From: Ascaphus truei
Taxonomy: Eukaryota > Chordata > Amphibia > Anura > Ascaphidae
Assembly: GCA_036426205.1 (NCBI GenBank)
Contig: CM071567.1
Location: 295,295,752 to 295,359,751 of the forward strand
DNA: 64,000 nt
Direction: 5' to 3'
The translations under genes and the position numbers were made by a program. Numbering within the stretch: position 1 is the stretch's first letter; every line of letters begins with the position of its first letter. Shown here piece by piece: positions 24,186-34,846 of the stretch. Under the pieces are notes generated by a model. The model saw only the letters and a list, made by a program, of their open reading frames with translations, was not told the origin of the DNA and did no database searches.

Positions 24186-24759
24186 ACAGGGGGTTAACAT
24201 GTATTGTTTTTTTTAAAATATGTTTTGGTGGGTTTTATATGGATTGGTGGGGGGTTTATATGTATTGTTTTTTTTTATATGTTTTGGGGGGTGGGGGTTT
24301 GTATATTTTTGCGGGGGTAAGGATTTTTTGGTATGTATTTAGAGGGGTGGGATATTTTGGTATGTATTTAGAGGGGTGGGATATTTTGGTATGTGTTTTG
24401 TCGGGGGCATTGTGTGAGGGGGAGTGAGTGTCAGGAGGAGGGATTGAGAGAGTGGGGTAATTGACGGGGGAGAGTGAGAGGAGCGAGCGAGGAAAGAAGT
24501 AAGAGTGAGACGCTGGGGAGAGAAATACAGTACATGTGAGGAGGGAGTAGGGATTGCGTGAGAGTGGGGTAATTGATGGAGGGGGGGAGAGGTCAGACGG
24601 AGGGAGAGAGAAAAAATTGGGAAGAGGGAGGGAAATAGATGGGGTTCGCTAGGTGTGAAATCAGAGGGCTCGTAAGACCACCAACACGGGGGGCACGGGA
24701 GGAGCTTAATGGGGGGCGGTCTTAACTCCTGGGCCCAGTGAAATCTGTCTGCAGCCCTG
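23362..24759. mobile_element. hAT-type non-autonomous transposon, 1,398 bp, perfect 8-bp target duplication
   Basis: It starts CAGGGCCGGCG, ends GCAGCCCTG, and is flanked by CTTATAGC on both sides (23354-23361 and 24760-24767), the hAT duplication length. The left 400 bases are GC- and CpG-rich. The middle (23770-24390) is a degenerate minisatellite of TATGTATTGGG plus T-runs with a (TG)n at about 24162-24185. The right part (24390-24640) is purine-rich. No transposase frame is present. The purine-rich segment closely resembles that of the differently ended hAT element at 29104-29553. Confidence 0.85.
23770..24390 (+). repeat. Degenerate T/G-rich minisatellite inside the hAT element
   Basis: Irregular reiterations of TATGTATTGGG followed by T-runs, some 20-35 bases per unit. 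A (TG)n tract lies at about 24162-24185, and a near-perfect duplicate TTTTGGTATGTATTTAGAGG occurs around 24325-24385. The short frames here (23793-24427, +) are by-products of the repeat. Confidence 0.65.
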
Positions 24760-25770
24760 CTTATAGCTGATAGCAACGTTCAGGACAAAGCACTAACCAG
24801 GAAATAAAAAGAACATTTGCACACATTCATGTTTGGTAAAGAATTTTTTTTTCTTTAACAGATCACCTTTGAATCAATTAAATAATTAAATTTGCTGATT
24901 CAAGAACTCAGAACCGAGAAAGATATGGGGGAAAAAAATACTCTGAATTATATTTACCATTAAAAAAAGTGTTTCACTTAAATTCTTAATGACTTATACT
25001 ACTTACACTTCCAAAGAACATATACAGACCAGCGCCCCAAAAAGTCCAATAAGTCCCAAATAGAGTCCAAACAAATGGAGGGGGAGAGAATCCAAATGGT
25101 CCAATCACTGAAAGATCTCCAATCCAGGGGTCCGTGACATAGGGACAGAAACAAAAGAAAATAATAGTGTAATACGTAATATTAAAATTGAACAAACAAC
25201 ATAAAACACTTAACAAGAGACATACATTAAACAAACAAGCTGAAAGTAAAATAACTATTTATTAAAACAAACGGAGCCTGCTGCAGCGGGTCATCAAGGG
25301 GTTAAAACCCAAAACCCTACTTACTGTAGGACTGGTATAACATGCGTGTATGACCAAGTGAGGCAGATGCCGGCAGCAGTAAGGGTCCTCGCGGGCTCCC
25401 CGATGTGTGGTATATATCCCTCTAACTTCGGAGCACTCTCCAAGATGGACGCCGAGTAAGGGAAATCCACACACTCCTGCATACAAGCAAAACAGCCTCT
25501 CTCGTGATATCTCGATGACGCTGCTTCCTGCTTCACTTGACTGACACGTTCTCACAACCAGTGTTTCTCCAAGGCACCGTGACCTCTGACCCTACGCGTT
25601 TCGTGACTGACGTCACTTCCTCAGGGGATGGTTCAGTAAAGGTGAAGTCCCATTCTATATACCTCACTCATCACTGATTGGATAGAGATAACTAATTCCA
25701 ATAAGTTTAAAATTCAGCTCTAACAAAACAAAACAGTACAAACTCTGACTAAAACAACCATATACACAAG

Positions 25771-25848
25771 GACAGACCTGTAAGCCTGACTTCAATAGTA
25801 GGGAAACTACTTGAAGGTTTAGTACGGGATAATATTCAGGAATACCTT
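25771..25848 (+). pseudogene. LINE reverse-transcriptase fragment in the foldback loop
   Basis: This 26-codon open stretch lies in the spacer between the two arms. It reads DRPVSLTSIVGKLLEGLV and then RDNIQEYL, the conserved Y/D-R-P-V-S-L-T-S block at the start of the RT domain of CR1/Jockey-like LINEs. It contains no stop. The element therefore either captured a LINE fragment or is itself a rearranged LINE copy. Confidence 0.7.
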
Positions 25849-25986
25849 GCTGCTGCCATTTGTGGGAGTTTGTACTATTTTGTTTTGTTAGAGCTGAATT
25901 TTAAACTTATTGGAATTAGTTATCTCTATCCAATCAGTGATGAGTGAGGTATATATAATGGGACATCACCTTTACTGAACCTACCC

Positions 25987-26017
25987 CTGAGGAAGTGACG
26001 TCAGTCACGAAACGCGT
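25987..26017 (+). ncRNA. Hammerhead-core-like hairpin (with mirror copy at 25594-25624, minus)
   Basis: CTGAGGA (25987-25993), one A, then GTGAC (25995-25999) and GTCAC (26004-26008) with a GTCA loop, then GAAACGCGT. CUGANGA, a helix and GAA are the conserved core of hammerhead ribozymes around helix II. An extra A sits before the helix, and helices I and III are not evident, so self-cleavage is doubtful. The motif recurs at 16955-16993 (minus) with a different but still paired stem. Confidence 0.4.
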
Positions 26018-26927
26018 AGGGTCAGAGGTCACGGTGCCTTGGAGAAACACTGGTTGTGAGAACGTGTCAGTCAAGTGAAGCAGGAAGCAGCGTCATCGAG
26101 ATATCGCGATAGAGGCTGTTTTGCTTGTATGCAGGAGTGTGTGGATTTCCCTTACTCGGCGTCCATCTTGGAGAGTGCTCCAAAGTTAGAGGGATATATA
26201 CCACACATCGGGGAGCCCGCAAGGACCCTTACTGCTGCCGGCGTCTGCCTCACTTGGTCATACACGCATGTTATTCCAGTCCTGCTGTAAGTAGGGTTTT
26301 GGGTTTTAACCCCTTGATGACCCGCTGCAGCAGGCTCCGTTTGTTTTAATAAATAGTTATTTTACTTTCAGCTTGTTTGTTTAATGTATGTCTCTTGTTA
26401 AGTGTTTTATGTTGTTTGTTCAATTTTAATATTACTTATTACACTATTATTTTCTTTTCTTTCTGTCCCTATGTCACGGACCCCTGGATTGGAGATCTTT
26501 CAGTGATTGGACCATTTGGATTATCTCCCCCTCCATTTGTTTGGACTCTATTTGGGACTTATTGGACTTTTTGGGGCGCTGGTCTGTATATGTTCTTTGT
26601 TTTTTCTCTGGTGTTGTTCTGCTAGTTTTCCTGGCTGCCCTGTATACATAGTGTATTGTTACATGTTTATTTAGTTTTTATATTGGTTGTATTTTTATTT
26701 TTATGGTTTATAGCGCCTAAGCACTTTCTTTTGTGTTACTTACACTCCCAAATCGCAATTTCACTCTGATAAGGCAAAATGTTTTCAAAGTACCCAGATA
26801 CGGTCAGAATAAAATATACAAAGTAAAAATCCCCTTTTTTTATCGTGATGTTGAAACGACTTTTTCTTTCTATTTAATAAAATGCATGTTGCACTCTTTT
26901 GTAAAAACAGGCCTTTACAGTGTAAGT

Positions 26928-26975
26928 AGGGTGACCAGATTTACAAAAGTAAAAACCGGGACACGTTAAAAAATA
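26928..26975. repeat. End fragment of a hAT-like repeat
   Basis: AGGGTGACCAGATTTACAAA followed by AACCGGGACACG resembles the widespread AGGGTGACCAGA..CCCGG transposon terminus. No partner end or target duplication was found. Confidence 0.35.
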
Positions 26976-27059
26976 TATTTATAAAACAAATGACATCACC
27001 AACTGCGCCCCTCCCCTTTATGTCTCTCTGCCCCTGGCAAGGGTAAATTCAGACAGTTT

Positions 27060-27560
27060 CTCTCGAGTTGCGATAGCATTTCAATTGGTAGTCTTGGTCT
27101 GGTAAGAAATCTTTCCCTTTAGAATGGCCAGGGACAGATGCTAAAGCTGAATTGGGGGATGTTGGATCTAGAGAGAAGTTGCTATGGATTGGCCTGGTGG
27201 CACAAGGAATTTGAAAATGTACCAAGGAGTTTCTATCAGGAGGATGGCACCCATCTATCTGATGTTGCCCTTGATATTGTTCACATAGATTTGCAGGACG
27301 TGCTAGAAAGGACTACAGGGTGGTGGGGGCTGTTATGCAAGTTTGATGACAAATGGCCTTGGCTGTGGAGGTGGTTTGACCGGTTGGGGAGCCCATGGGA
27401 TTAATGGCTGCTTATCCCAATTACGGTTCATTGGGCAATGAGGTCTCAAGTCTGGGCCAGAAGTGCTGGGTCTGGGGTGTCCTCCCAAAAGGCGGGGGTT
27501 ACGGAGATTTTATTGGGCTCATTGTGTGATAGGGCGCTCCTCTGACCAATTCTACAGTTC
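27060..27560 (+). pseudogene. Ngaro/DIRS-type SGNH-hydrolase relic (copy 1)
   Basis: The frame 27138-27404 contains FYQEDGTHLSDVALDI (from 27228), the D-G-x-H-L-S block that carries the catalytic Asp/His of SGNH hydrolases and precedes V-x-L-D. The W-rich tail and a nearby AATAAAAAGCC word at about 27575 resemble the 3' part of Ngaro-like elements. The upstream domains are absent. A related relic lies at 32664-33200. Confidence 0.5.
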
Positions 27561-28071
27561 AGTGGTTGTTTGTTAATAAAAAGCCAGTTGTACACAATTT
27601 AATGTGTCTGTATTGGGCTAGAGAAACTCAGAGGGGGGGCGAGTTATACGAGGATCTACAGGTCTAGAGGTCATGCAGAATATACACACATGCCAGCAAT
27701 ATCTGGAAACATTAAATTGCATCGAAAATGTAAAAAGTATAAATAGTAGTTAACTAGTTAATATGTATACAAGTATCTATTAAAAATGAAAACAGAATAT
27801 AAATTGGTCCTTTGATGTGTGACTTGAATATCATGTATGCATTTAGTTATATTTCATATGAATTTAATACTTCAAGGGATGCTAGATGAGAAACATTCTT
27901 ATTTGAAGTATGACTTCAATTTTGAATACTCTATGGATTAAGGCAGAATTCATTTGCCTACATGTACAAGTGTCCACCATGACTGATGCCTTCATTGGAT
28001 GAGAAAGCACTTTATTCCCATGCATGTTCTGTCATTGACTTCTTTCTAAGAATGTAAGTCAAGATGACAAC
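27561..28071. other. Unique AT-rich DNA
   Basis: Non-repetitive. The stretch 27760-28060 is even in composition and lacks repeat structure. No gene was recognised. Confidence 0.3.
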
Positions 28072-28075
28072 TTAA

Positions 28076-28422
28076 AGTAGCAATCTGCTCTACTAACCAT
28101 AAAAATACATGTTTCCTTTCATTTTACCATCATGAAGTCCCTTTGCTGCTGTTTTTTTTAGCAATCACACCTTTTTAAATTCTGTTAAATTCTGGAGAAA
28201 TCAATTGCTGAAAATGTGCCGTCCTGGGATGTTAAAATGACCACTGCCATTCAAACTCAGAGGCTGCCAGGAAAACCGCCGGCGCCAGCAAAATAATAAA
28301 CAGTTGAGAACTGAACAAAAAATGACGATATTGAAAAATGTGTAATGTACTGTAGAAATAGATTTGTACAACATCACGGTATGTTATGGCTTCAATTTGA
28401 TGGGGGGGGGGGGACTATTGCT
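28076..28422. mobile_element. TTAA-flanked MITE candidate
   Basis: TTAA stands at both ends (28072-28075, 28423-28426). The ends AGTAGCAATC and GACTATTGCT are partly inverted. TTAA duplication is typical of piggyBac and Kolobok superfamilies. The interior is non-coding, with a CCGCCGGCGCC island at 28277 and a G-run at about 28401-28413. Confidence 0.45.
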
Positions 28423-28426
28423 TTAA

Positions 28427-29103
28427 AAATAAGACTAATGCTATCAACTAATCAACTAATTTGGCAACGTCTAATTAATGGCACACATAAGGATTTTTTT
28501 TTCTGACCTTTTGCCACTTGTTTCCACTAATTTTTATTGCCCTAAAATGTTTACTTATTTCATTATAATTTTTTGCTGTCAGTGGCTCATATGCCCAATT
28601 TAACGCATGGTCGCCTACCTACTGTATAGCCAAACGGGCTAAATAGATGTACTAGAAATACCAAGCAAATGTGTTGAGATGTTGAGAAGGTAATAAAGCT
28701 GATTGCTATGGGGTGTATGTATGAGCGTAGAGAAAAGTGTACTTAGACGCAATGCTCTGTTTTTTTGGAACAGTGTATATAGAGCTTATTTTTAAGCACT
28801 ACATTTCCTTTGGAATACGTACTGTAATATCAAGCATAATAAACATGTTGGCTACAACATAGGGGTAAATTCTGTATAGTCTGAAGTGGCCTTTTGGACC
28901 ATTTTTGCCTGAAAATCCATAGATAGCTGCTTTGGAGAATACACAATTAAGAATTAAGAGCCAAACCACAATGATTTCTTTGCGACCTTTAGGAAGTTAC
29001 TTTACGTTACCACAACCAAAAAATAGGCTTGTCTAAGGGCAGAGATTTATTTGGTATATTTTGCTTTCACAGCGACACTACTAGCTAAATCAAGGGAATA
29101 GAT
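28427..29103. other. Unique AT-rich DNA, nothing recognised
   Basis: No gene, terminal repeat or array recognised. Confidence 0.3.
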
Positions 29104-29553
29104 CAGTGATTCCCAACCAGGGTTCCGTGGAACCCTAGAGCTCCTTGAATCAGTCTCAGGGTTCCTCCTATTGACCACAGACCCCCCCTCCCATGGGGGT
29201 GGGGTTTTTTGGTATGTATTTTGTAGGGTGGATTGAGAGAGAGTGGGGTAATTGACGGAAGGTAGGGGCAAGTGAGAGAAGAGAGGGGTGCAGGAGGGAG
29301 TGAGTGAGGAAAAGAGGAAGTAAGAGTGAGACGCAAGGGATAAATACATGCGAGGCGGGAGGGGGGAGAGTTGGTGAGATGGATGGGACAGAAATACATG
29401 GGTAAAGGGTGGGAAATAGAGGTGGCTCGTGCGGTGTGAAATGTTGTGACTGACCCCTGTCGAACCTAATATGTGTCAGCCAGATAGGGGTTCCCCGAGA
29501 TTTTTCGAAATACTTCAAGGGTTCCTCAAAACAAAAAAGGTTGGAAATCACTG
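29104..29553. mobile_element. hAT-type MITE, 450 bp, 8-bp target duplication
   Basis: The ends CAGTGATTCCCAACC and GGTTGGAAATCACTG are inverted repeats. The flanks GAATAGAT (29096-29103) and AAATAGAT (29554-29561) differ at one base. An inner GGGTTCC/GGAACCC hairpin lies near each end. The purine-rich interior (29220-29400) matches the interior of the hAT element at 23362-24759 although the termini differ. Minus-strand frames through this tract are compositional. Confidence 0.8.
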
Positions 29554-29561
29554 AAATAGAT

Positions 29562-30850
29562 GAATAAACTGGACTAACATTTTCATTTATTAGGAAGGAC
29601 AATGCAGAATTTTAAGGATAATGTATACCTAATGTTTTTATTTATTTTTTACTTGCCAGTGTACCAAAAAAGTCTTCACTTTTTGCTTTGAACCCATACT
29701 TTTACTGTAGTGTTGGATTTGTTCCTGGCTTACACAATTTACAAGAGACTTGTGGAAAATAATATGCAGATTTATTGGATACATATATTCCTTTTTCCTT
29801 CAGCACGAATAGTTAAATATCTGTGCATTCCCCTTGGCATTGATTTCACATTATTTATTGAGTCAAACAGATTCAGTGGACTGAAATCACCTTGCTAAAG
29901 TAAAAAACAGACCCACTTACATATTTTGCATTTTTCTCCCCACGACATCTGGGACCATTTTTGTTGGAGGTAAATGCCACAAATGCTACTTTTGTTTTAA
30001 ATAATTTTCTGTTGCCAACATATTCTCTAGCAAAGATGTCACCAAAAAAATTTAATAACTGTAGAAACTTCAAGTAACCATGGGGTAAGGAAACTAAAGA
30101 GTGTGGCCAACACAATTAAAAGGTAGACACCCGTAGACAAATGGTATGAATAAAACTTAGTAGAGCTCTACTCACAAATCGTTCAGCAATCAATGAATGA
30201 AACATCAGAGAGTACAATGTTTCTGCTCCAATCAGGATCAGTGGTAGACTTACCTAATGAAAGGTAGCTGAGAAATCCCAGGAAATAGTCTACCACAGGT
30301 CCCGAAAACCTAATTCATTCACCCCATTGTCACGTTGTACAGTAGTCAAACTGCATATAAGGATCCTGGGTAGTGACATGCAACTGAGCTTGCCATTACC
30401 AGTAATGTCACCTTCAGCTGCCTATCCCATTTTACATCACCCTCTGTTTCACACTTCTTGTATAGCATTGCTTGTTGATGTGGAGTATTTAGAAACACTG
30501 CACCCACAAAATGACAGCTGTTCATCCTTTCGGACAGTTTAAGTCTGATTACTGATTCTGCATTGTGAGTGAATCTGGTTAGATAGACAATTAGGTTATG
30601 GTGGATAAGAAAGTAAGACAAATCCTCCTCTGTACTAGGTATTGCTAAGATAGAGATCCTATAAGTGTACAGTATCTGCATGTCATCCACAGATCCAGAT
30701 CCGCTTCAGTCAGTTTATAGAAAGCTCTAGACTTGTAAGGAAGGGGCGGCATGACTAAGGCCGAAGGGCTCCTCCTCTAAGGAGCTGTGATGTCATGCTA
30801 TAAGGAGAAGTAAGGGATACTTAGGGCAAGGGGGAGGGATCCTAGCTTCC
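29562..30850. other. Unique AT-rich DNA, nothing recognised
   Basis: Includes several short frames without domains (29710-29898 +, 30346-30690 -). No array or terminal repeat seen. Confidence 0.3.
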
Positions 30851-31686
30851 TTTTTCTTCTAGGATCTACTGGAGCAAAGTAAGATTTTCATGGTTCATGA
30901 TTCCTTGTTTCCTGATCCCAAGAGGTGGCTGTGTGGCGTGGATGAAGAAAGACATGGTCTGAGGGCCTCAACGGAGATGGTCGGCGGTGGAGTCTCGTGG
31001 ATGAGGGAACTGCAGCAGGAAGCGCAGCGGAGTGGTTCCCAGTGCCTGCTGGCTCTTGTGCTTGCCTGGTCACAGGGGTTCAGTGGGGGGGGGGGGGGCA
31101 TGGTGAGTACGCCAAGTGCAGGATGGACATTAAGGATGGTTACCTTTGCTTTGCTAGCCTGCTGGGGTTGCATCAATCGGTGGCAGTGAAAGAGCAGGTA
31201 TGGAAGGATTATTATGTTGATATACTAACAACTGACACTATTATCGGACTATAAGGAGCCAACAAATTCGGTCAAAAAGAAGGATGAGAAAGAGAAGAAG
31301 GAAAGAAGAGATGGAAATGAGTCAAACTCCCAAATCTTTTGGGGACTGTCTGCAGGCCTTTGCAATTATAGCTAACGTGATAGGGGAGAAGAAGCCGGAG
31401 CATTGCTCGGTGCTCTTCAAGTATGTGTGTATGATTTGGGAGCCCTATAATTTTATGGGAATCCGGGGTGGTGAAGGAATGATAGAGACTTCTGGCAGAA
31501 AAAGGCAATTAGGAAACAATTGTGGTGGGACGTGAAAGATATGAAACTATGGAAGTCCAAAATGATGCCACATAAAACAAACTTATTTCTTCCTTTGGCC
31601 GGTAGCTCATAGCAAGCTGGGCAGTAGGCCGGGAATAAGAAGGGGGTTCTTGCTGGCAGTATAATGAGGGTCAGTGTCAGTGGGGT

Positions 31687-31914
31687 ATGGGATGTCATTT
31701 TAAGTACGAGTGCAAAAGCTGCAGGGGTAGCCAACACCATGCCGGTGTGCTTTATAAATGGCCAAGGGTGTATTTAAGGAAGGAGCAAGTGGAGAGGTTG
31801 GGGCAAAGTGCGAGGACACCAGTGAAGTTCGATAAGATAGCACCGTGGCTCTGCAACTACCCAAATAGGGAGGCTGCAGAACTGTCAGAGACAGGTTTTA
31901 GAAGTGGTTTTTGA
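31687..31914 (+). pseudogene. Ngaro/DIRS gag C-terminal fragment
   Basis: The frame gives CHFKYECKSC, a small cysteine/histidine cluster, followed after about 30 residues by TPVKFDKIAPWLCNYPNREA and then AELSETGFRSGF and a stop. The P-x-K/R-x-x-x-L-x-x-Y-P-x-R-x-A-A-x-x-L-x-x-G-F-x-x-G-F signature is typical of the gag-like ORF1 of amphibian and fish DIRS/Ngaro elements. No start of its own is expected, because this is the tail of a longer gag. Confidence 0.6.
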
Positions 31915-32146
31915 ATTTAGGGAGGTGGGAGGATCCCTATGTAGAAGGAATTTGAAATAGCTTGAGATGCACATGGGGGTAGAACAAGCTAAAATAGAAA
32001 AGGAGGAGGGAGTGGGTAGAATGGCAGGACCGTTTTCCTCTCACTCATTACTGGGCTTGAGAGTTTCTCCACTGGGATTGGTCCCAAAGAAGGAGCCAGG
32101 TTCATTCTGACTAATACATCACCTGTTATTTCCCGAGGAGTTGTAG

Positions 32147-32320
32147 GTGAATGATGGGATTGACAAAGAACTTTGTAGCGTGCAGTATGCATCTTTTGAC
32201 AGGGTCAGTGATCTGGTAAAGGAGGCAGGACCAAGGGTGTTGAGTGCAACGGCTAACATAGAATCGGCATTCAGTCTACTGCCATGCACCTGGAATGCTT
32301 TCACCTGCTGGGGTGCTGGC
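32147..32320 (+). pseudogene. Ngaro/DIRS reverse-transcriptase fragment
   Basis: The translation contains SFDRVSDLVKEAGPRVLSAT and then ANIESAFSLLPC, corresponding to the D-I-x-S-A-F-R-L-L-P motif A region of DIRS/Ngaro RT, with the first catalytic Asp replaced by Asn. The rest of the RT is absent or unreadable. Confidence 0.55.
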
Positions 32321-32663
32321 TGGGGTTGGTGGAAGTGTGGAAGATCTTTTATTATTATAAAAACAGCTTTTTGGTGTAGCTTTTTTGCCTAGCCTTCTTC
32401 AGGGCTTGCATATTAGTGAGTTAGTGAGCAATTCAAAGAAAGGCCAGGGGAAGGGGGTGGTTGCAAAGAGAGGATGTAGACTGGGAGGCATGGTCTGTGA
32501 GGTTTAGAGTCAGGAGATCTAAAATGGACCAGGCAGGAAAATGGGTTCACCCAGGAGGTGTATTTTAAGGATTATGTTAGAACCTGTACAAAATGTTAAA
32601 AGCATTCAGTGGTTAATTTGATTTGTTTTTGTTTAGGTCAAGCCCCTCTGGAAGTCTGGCTGT

Positions 32664-33200
32664 GTGGGAATTCTTGTGTTTACTGGGGCAGCAAAGCAAG
32701 CTGAGCGTATACTAGGGGGAAGTCAATTGGGAATAAGGGACGACTTGGCCAGGTTGTCATGGGTTGGCAGTAGGAGGATGTATTGGGACCCACTACTGCG
32801 TGAGTTATTGCGTATGGAAAGGGGTAGGACCCCTCCAGACATAATTGTGCTGCATGTGGGAGGGAACAATTTGGCATCAGTACAATTGTTAGTGTTAATG
32901 AGGAGCATGCAGTGGGACATAGGGCAGCTAGTAACAATATTTAGACAGGTGATGCTAATCAGGTCGGAGGTGTCTCCTAGCTTGTACTGCCATGGGGCCA
33001 GAAATGACGGAGCAGTAGACAGATCTAGGAAAAATATAAATAAGGCTATGGAGGCATTTGTGTTGAATTTAATGGGAATTGCAGTAAGGCATGAGGAACT
33101 TGAAGGAGGATGAAAGGCTTGTTTAGGGAGGATGAAGTCCATTTGTTAGACACAATATCCTGATTTTAGTGGGGCAAGCCACGCTGGAAAAATCAGTGAA
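32664..33200 (+). pseudogene. SGNH-hydrolase-like ORF relic of Ngaro/DIRS element
   Basis: The open frame 32664-33113 (149 codons) includes GGSQLGIRDDLARLSWVGSR, PPDIIVLHVGGNNLA (the G-G-N-D/N block III of SGNH hydrolases) and a basic region ending in NLMGIAVRHEELEGG. Past the stop, another frame holds the remains of the C-terminal D-x-H-L block. Such hydrolase ORFs accompany Ngaro elements; their role in transposition is not known. The N-terminal G-D-S block is only weakly recognisable (VWLCGNSC about 32655). Confidence 0.58.
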
Positions 33201-33660
33201 GCTAGTGGTGGCACGCAAGACCAGTTTAAGGCCTGTTAAATGACCTTGCTGGTGGTGAGAGTAATGTTACTCTGGGAGGGGGTTTCAGTCAGTATTGGCT
33301 CCTTGAGGGAGGACTCAGACCTCGGAAGTATTTTAGTTGGGGAAGGCGGTACCATTCCAACCTTTTGCGGCCGGAATAGTGGTGACCTTTCAGATGAGAG
33401 CTCTGGGCATTCAGACTAGAGTACTGAATGGCTAGATGAGCACAAGCTCCGGTAGATGTGTGTGGAGCAATTTGACTGGGTCCCTAGTTGGGGATAAATA
33501 TGAGATACTGTATTTATCTGTTGTAATAAATAAAGCTTTGGTCTTTAATTTCTCCCAAGAAGTTGTACAGTATGGTGTGTTTATTGGAAATGGGAGAGAG
33601 GTCCAGCTTGAGGCATGGGTAAGGCATGTCACATACTGTACAGATGTAACGAGACTTACT

Positions 33661-34260
33661 GTCTCCGGAGCCGCGTCTGAACTTTTTTAAAGCCATAATT
33701 CCGGAGAGAGTTCTGCCGCGATGTAGCTGTGTTCGGTCCACACTACCCTTCCTCTCCCCCCCACCCCCCTCTCCCCCCTTCCATTGGCGATAATCCTCTG
33801 CCGCCTGGTCAGTCTCAGTCTCGCGGCTTGCTCCAGTGCAGAAAACAATAAGGCGTGCTGTATCTGTGCTACCAGTTTACACAGTGGAACCTGGCTCTGC
33901 CCGCACGTCAAACGCTGTCCTTCAAGTTGCATAATGTACCAAAGAATATCTGCAGTGCTTTATTTGGGACGTGTCTGAAGCTGATCAGAGAATGCTTCAG
34001 CAGTTCCAATAACACAGTGATGGTAATGATGTAAATGTATAATATATACAGTAATAGGGCGTTTAACAATGTGTAACAGAAGCCAACTTTATTAAAAACT
34101 GAAAACTTCATTATATTATGTGTGATCAAAATGGAGAGGTAAAATCAAAACAATTTTAACATAAAAATAATCCCTAAAGGGACATTTTTACGCAGTAATG
34201 TTTCAAGGTAATTTGCACTTGCAGTTGTTTCACATAAATCTTTCAATTTGGTGTGTTAAT
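33661..34260. other. Unique DNA, nothing firmly recognised
   Basis: A C-rich stretch at 33745-33782 is the only low-complexity feature. Short frames have no domains. Confidence 0.3.
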
Positions 34261-34330
34261 AGTAACATAGTGGTTTAGGCTGATAAATGACGTGCCTATC
34301 GAGTTCAACCCTTTTTTTAGACAGGGGACA
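34261..34330 (+). mobile_element. SINE-like fragment
   Basis: AGTAACATAGTGGTTTAGGC followed by GATAAATGACGTGCCTATCG and AGTTCAACC is wording I associate with a widespread amphibian SINE. Continuation to about 34430 is unclear. Confidence 0.4.
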
Positions 34331-34440
34331 GACTGTGCTCCTAGAAATGTTGTCACGTAGCGCTACTGTACATCTATTCTCAATGCTATATAAGAAAAAA
34401 ATATTATTACTATTATTATACCTAACTTCGCACATAGTTA

Positions 34441-34846
34441 AAGGAGCAATCCAAGCCAGAAATTTTTTGGGTGGGTATTTTTTTTAATCATAGAATTGAA
34501 GCAGGTGGTCTCCGGAGCTGAACCCCATTAATTTCAGCAGGACCCCCTGGAGATACTTACCTCCGCAGGGGGTGCCGGGATCTCTCTTTTGATTAAAGTT
34601 TCCGCGTCATGCGGGCCAATAGGAAGCCAAACCTGATGACGTTACGACTTCCTAGGAGCATTGAAAAGCGGCCATTACGTGATCCCTGCTAGCTGAGCAG
34701 AGCGGCTACCACCACCTACTATGGAGGTAAGTATCTCCAGAAACAGGGGGTTCCCAGAGGTGTAATGAATGGGGTTCAGCTCTGGAGACACTCTGCTTCA
34801 ATCCTAATGAAAATTGCTAAGAAAATCACCGAATTGGATTGTCGCC
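34441..34846. mobile_element. MITE with nested inverted ends
   Basis: Outer ends GGAGCAATCCAAGCC and AATTGGATTGTCGCC are partly inverted. Inside them GTCTCCGGAGCTGAACCCC (34509) and GGGTTCAGCTCTGGAGAC (34772) form a stronger inverted pair, and GGTAAGTATCTCC/GGAGATACTTACC a third. The interior is CpG-rich and non-coding. The inner ends recur near 10420, 21183 and 22197. Confidence 0.55.

Larger units (their letters stand above)
25016..26736. mobile_element. 1.7-kb foldback retroposon with asymmetric arms
   Basis: The left arm, about 25016-25745, is a nearly identical reverse complement of about 25866-26603. The right side continues a further 130 bases to TATAGCGCCTAAGCACTTTC and the end near 26736. 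The flanks are TACTTACACTTCCAAA (25000-25015) and TACTTACACTCCCAAA (26737-26752), a 16-base duplication with one difference. Long, imperfect duplications suit LINE-type target-primed integration better than a cut-and-paste transposon. Both arms carry the same open frames (25321-25536 - and 26075-26290 +; 24986-25234 - and 26377-26625 +), and a hammerhead-core-like hairpin. Confidence 0.75.
30860..33660 (+). mobile_element. Degraded Ngaro/DIRS-type tyrosine-recombinase retrotransposon
   Basis: Three protein pieces occur in sense order: a gag-like cysteine cluster with a Y-P-N-R-E-A-A-E-L-x-x-x-G-F motif (31687-31914), an RT motif fragment (32147-32320) and an SGNH-hydrolase-like region (32664-33200). 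Ngaro-type elements encode gag, RT/RNase H/tyrosine recombinase and an SGNH-hydrolase ORF. The recombinase and most of the RT are missing, apparently by deletion between about 32340 and 32640. A 14-base G-run lies near 31086-31099. Terminal repeats were not found. Confidence 0.6.

Noticed and set aside
24339..24776. 145-codon minus-strand frame
   Set aside because: It is the pyrimidine-rich complement of the purine tract in the hAT element; a parallel artefact occurs at 29168-29602.
25987..26017. Functional hammerhead ribozyme
   Set aside because: Only the core around helix II is visible, with an extra A, and helices I and III with a cleavage site are not evident; kept as a motif observation only.
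25321..26290. Near-identical 71-codon frames in both foldback arms, as a conserved gene
   Set aside because: Identity follows from the recent inverted duplication itself and the overlapping frames are equally conserved, so it is not evidence of coding.
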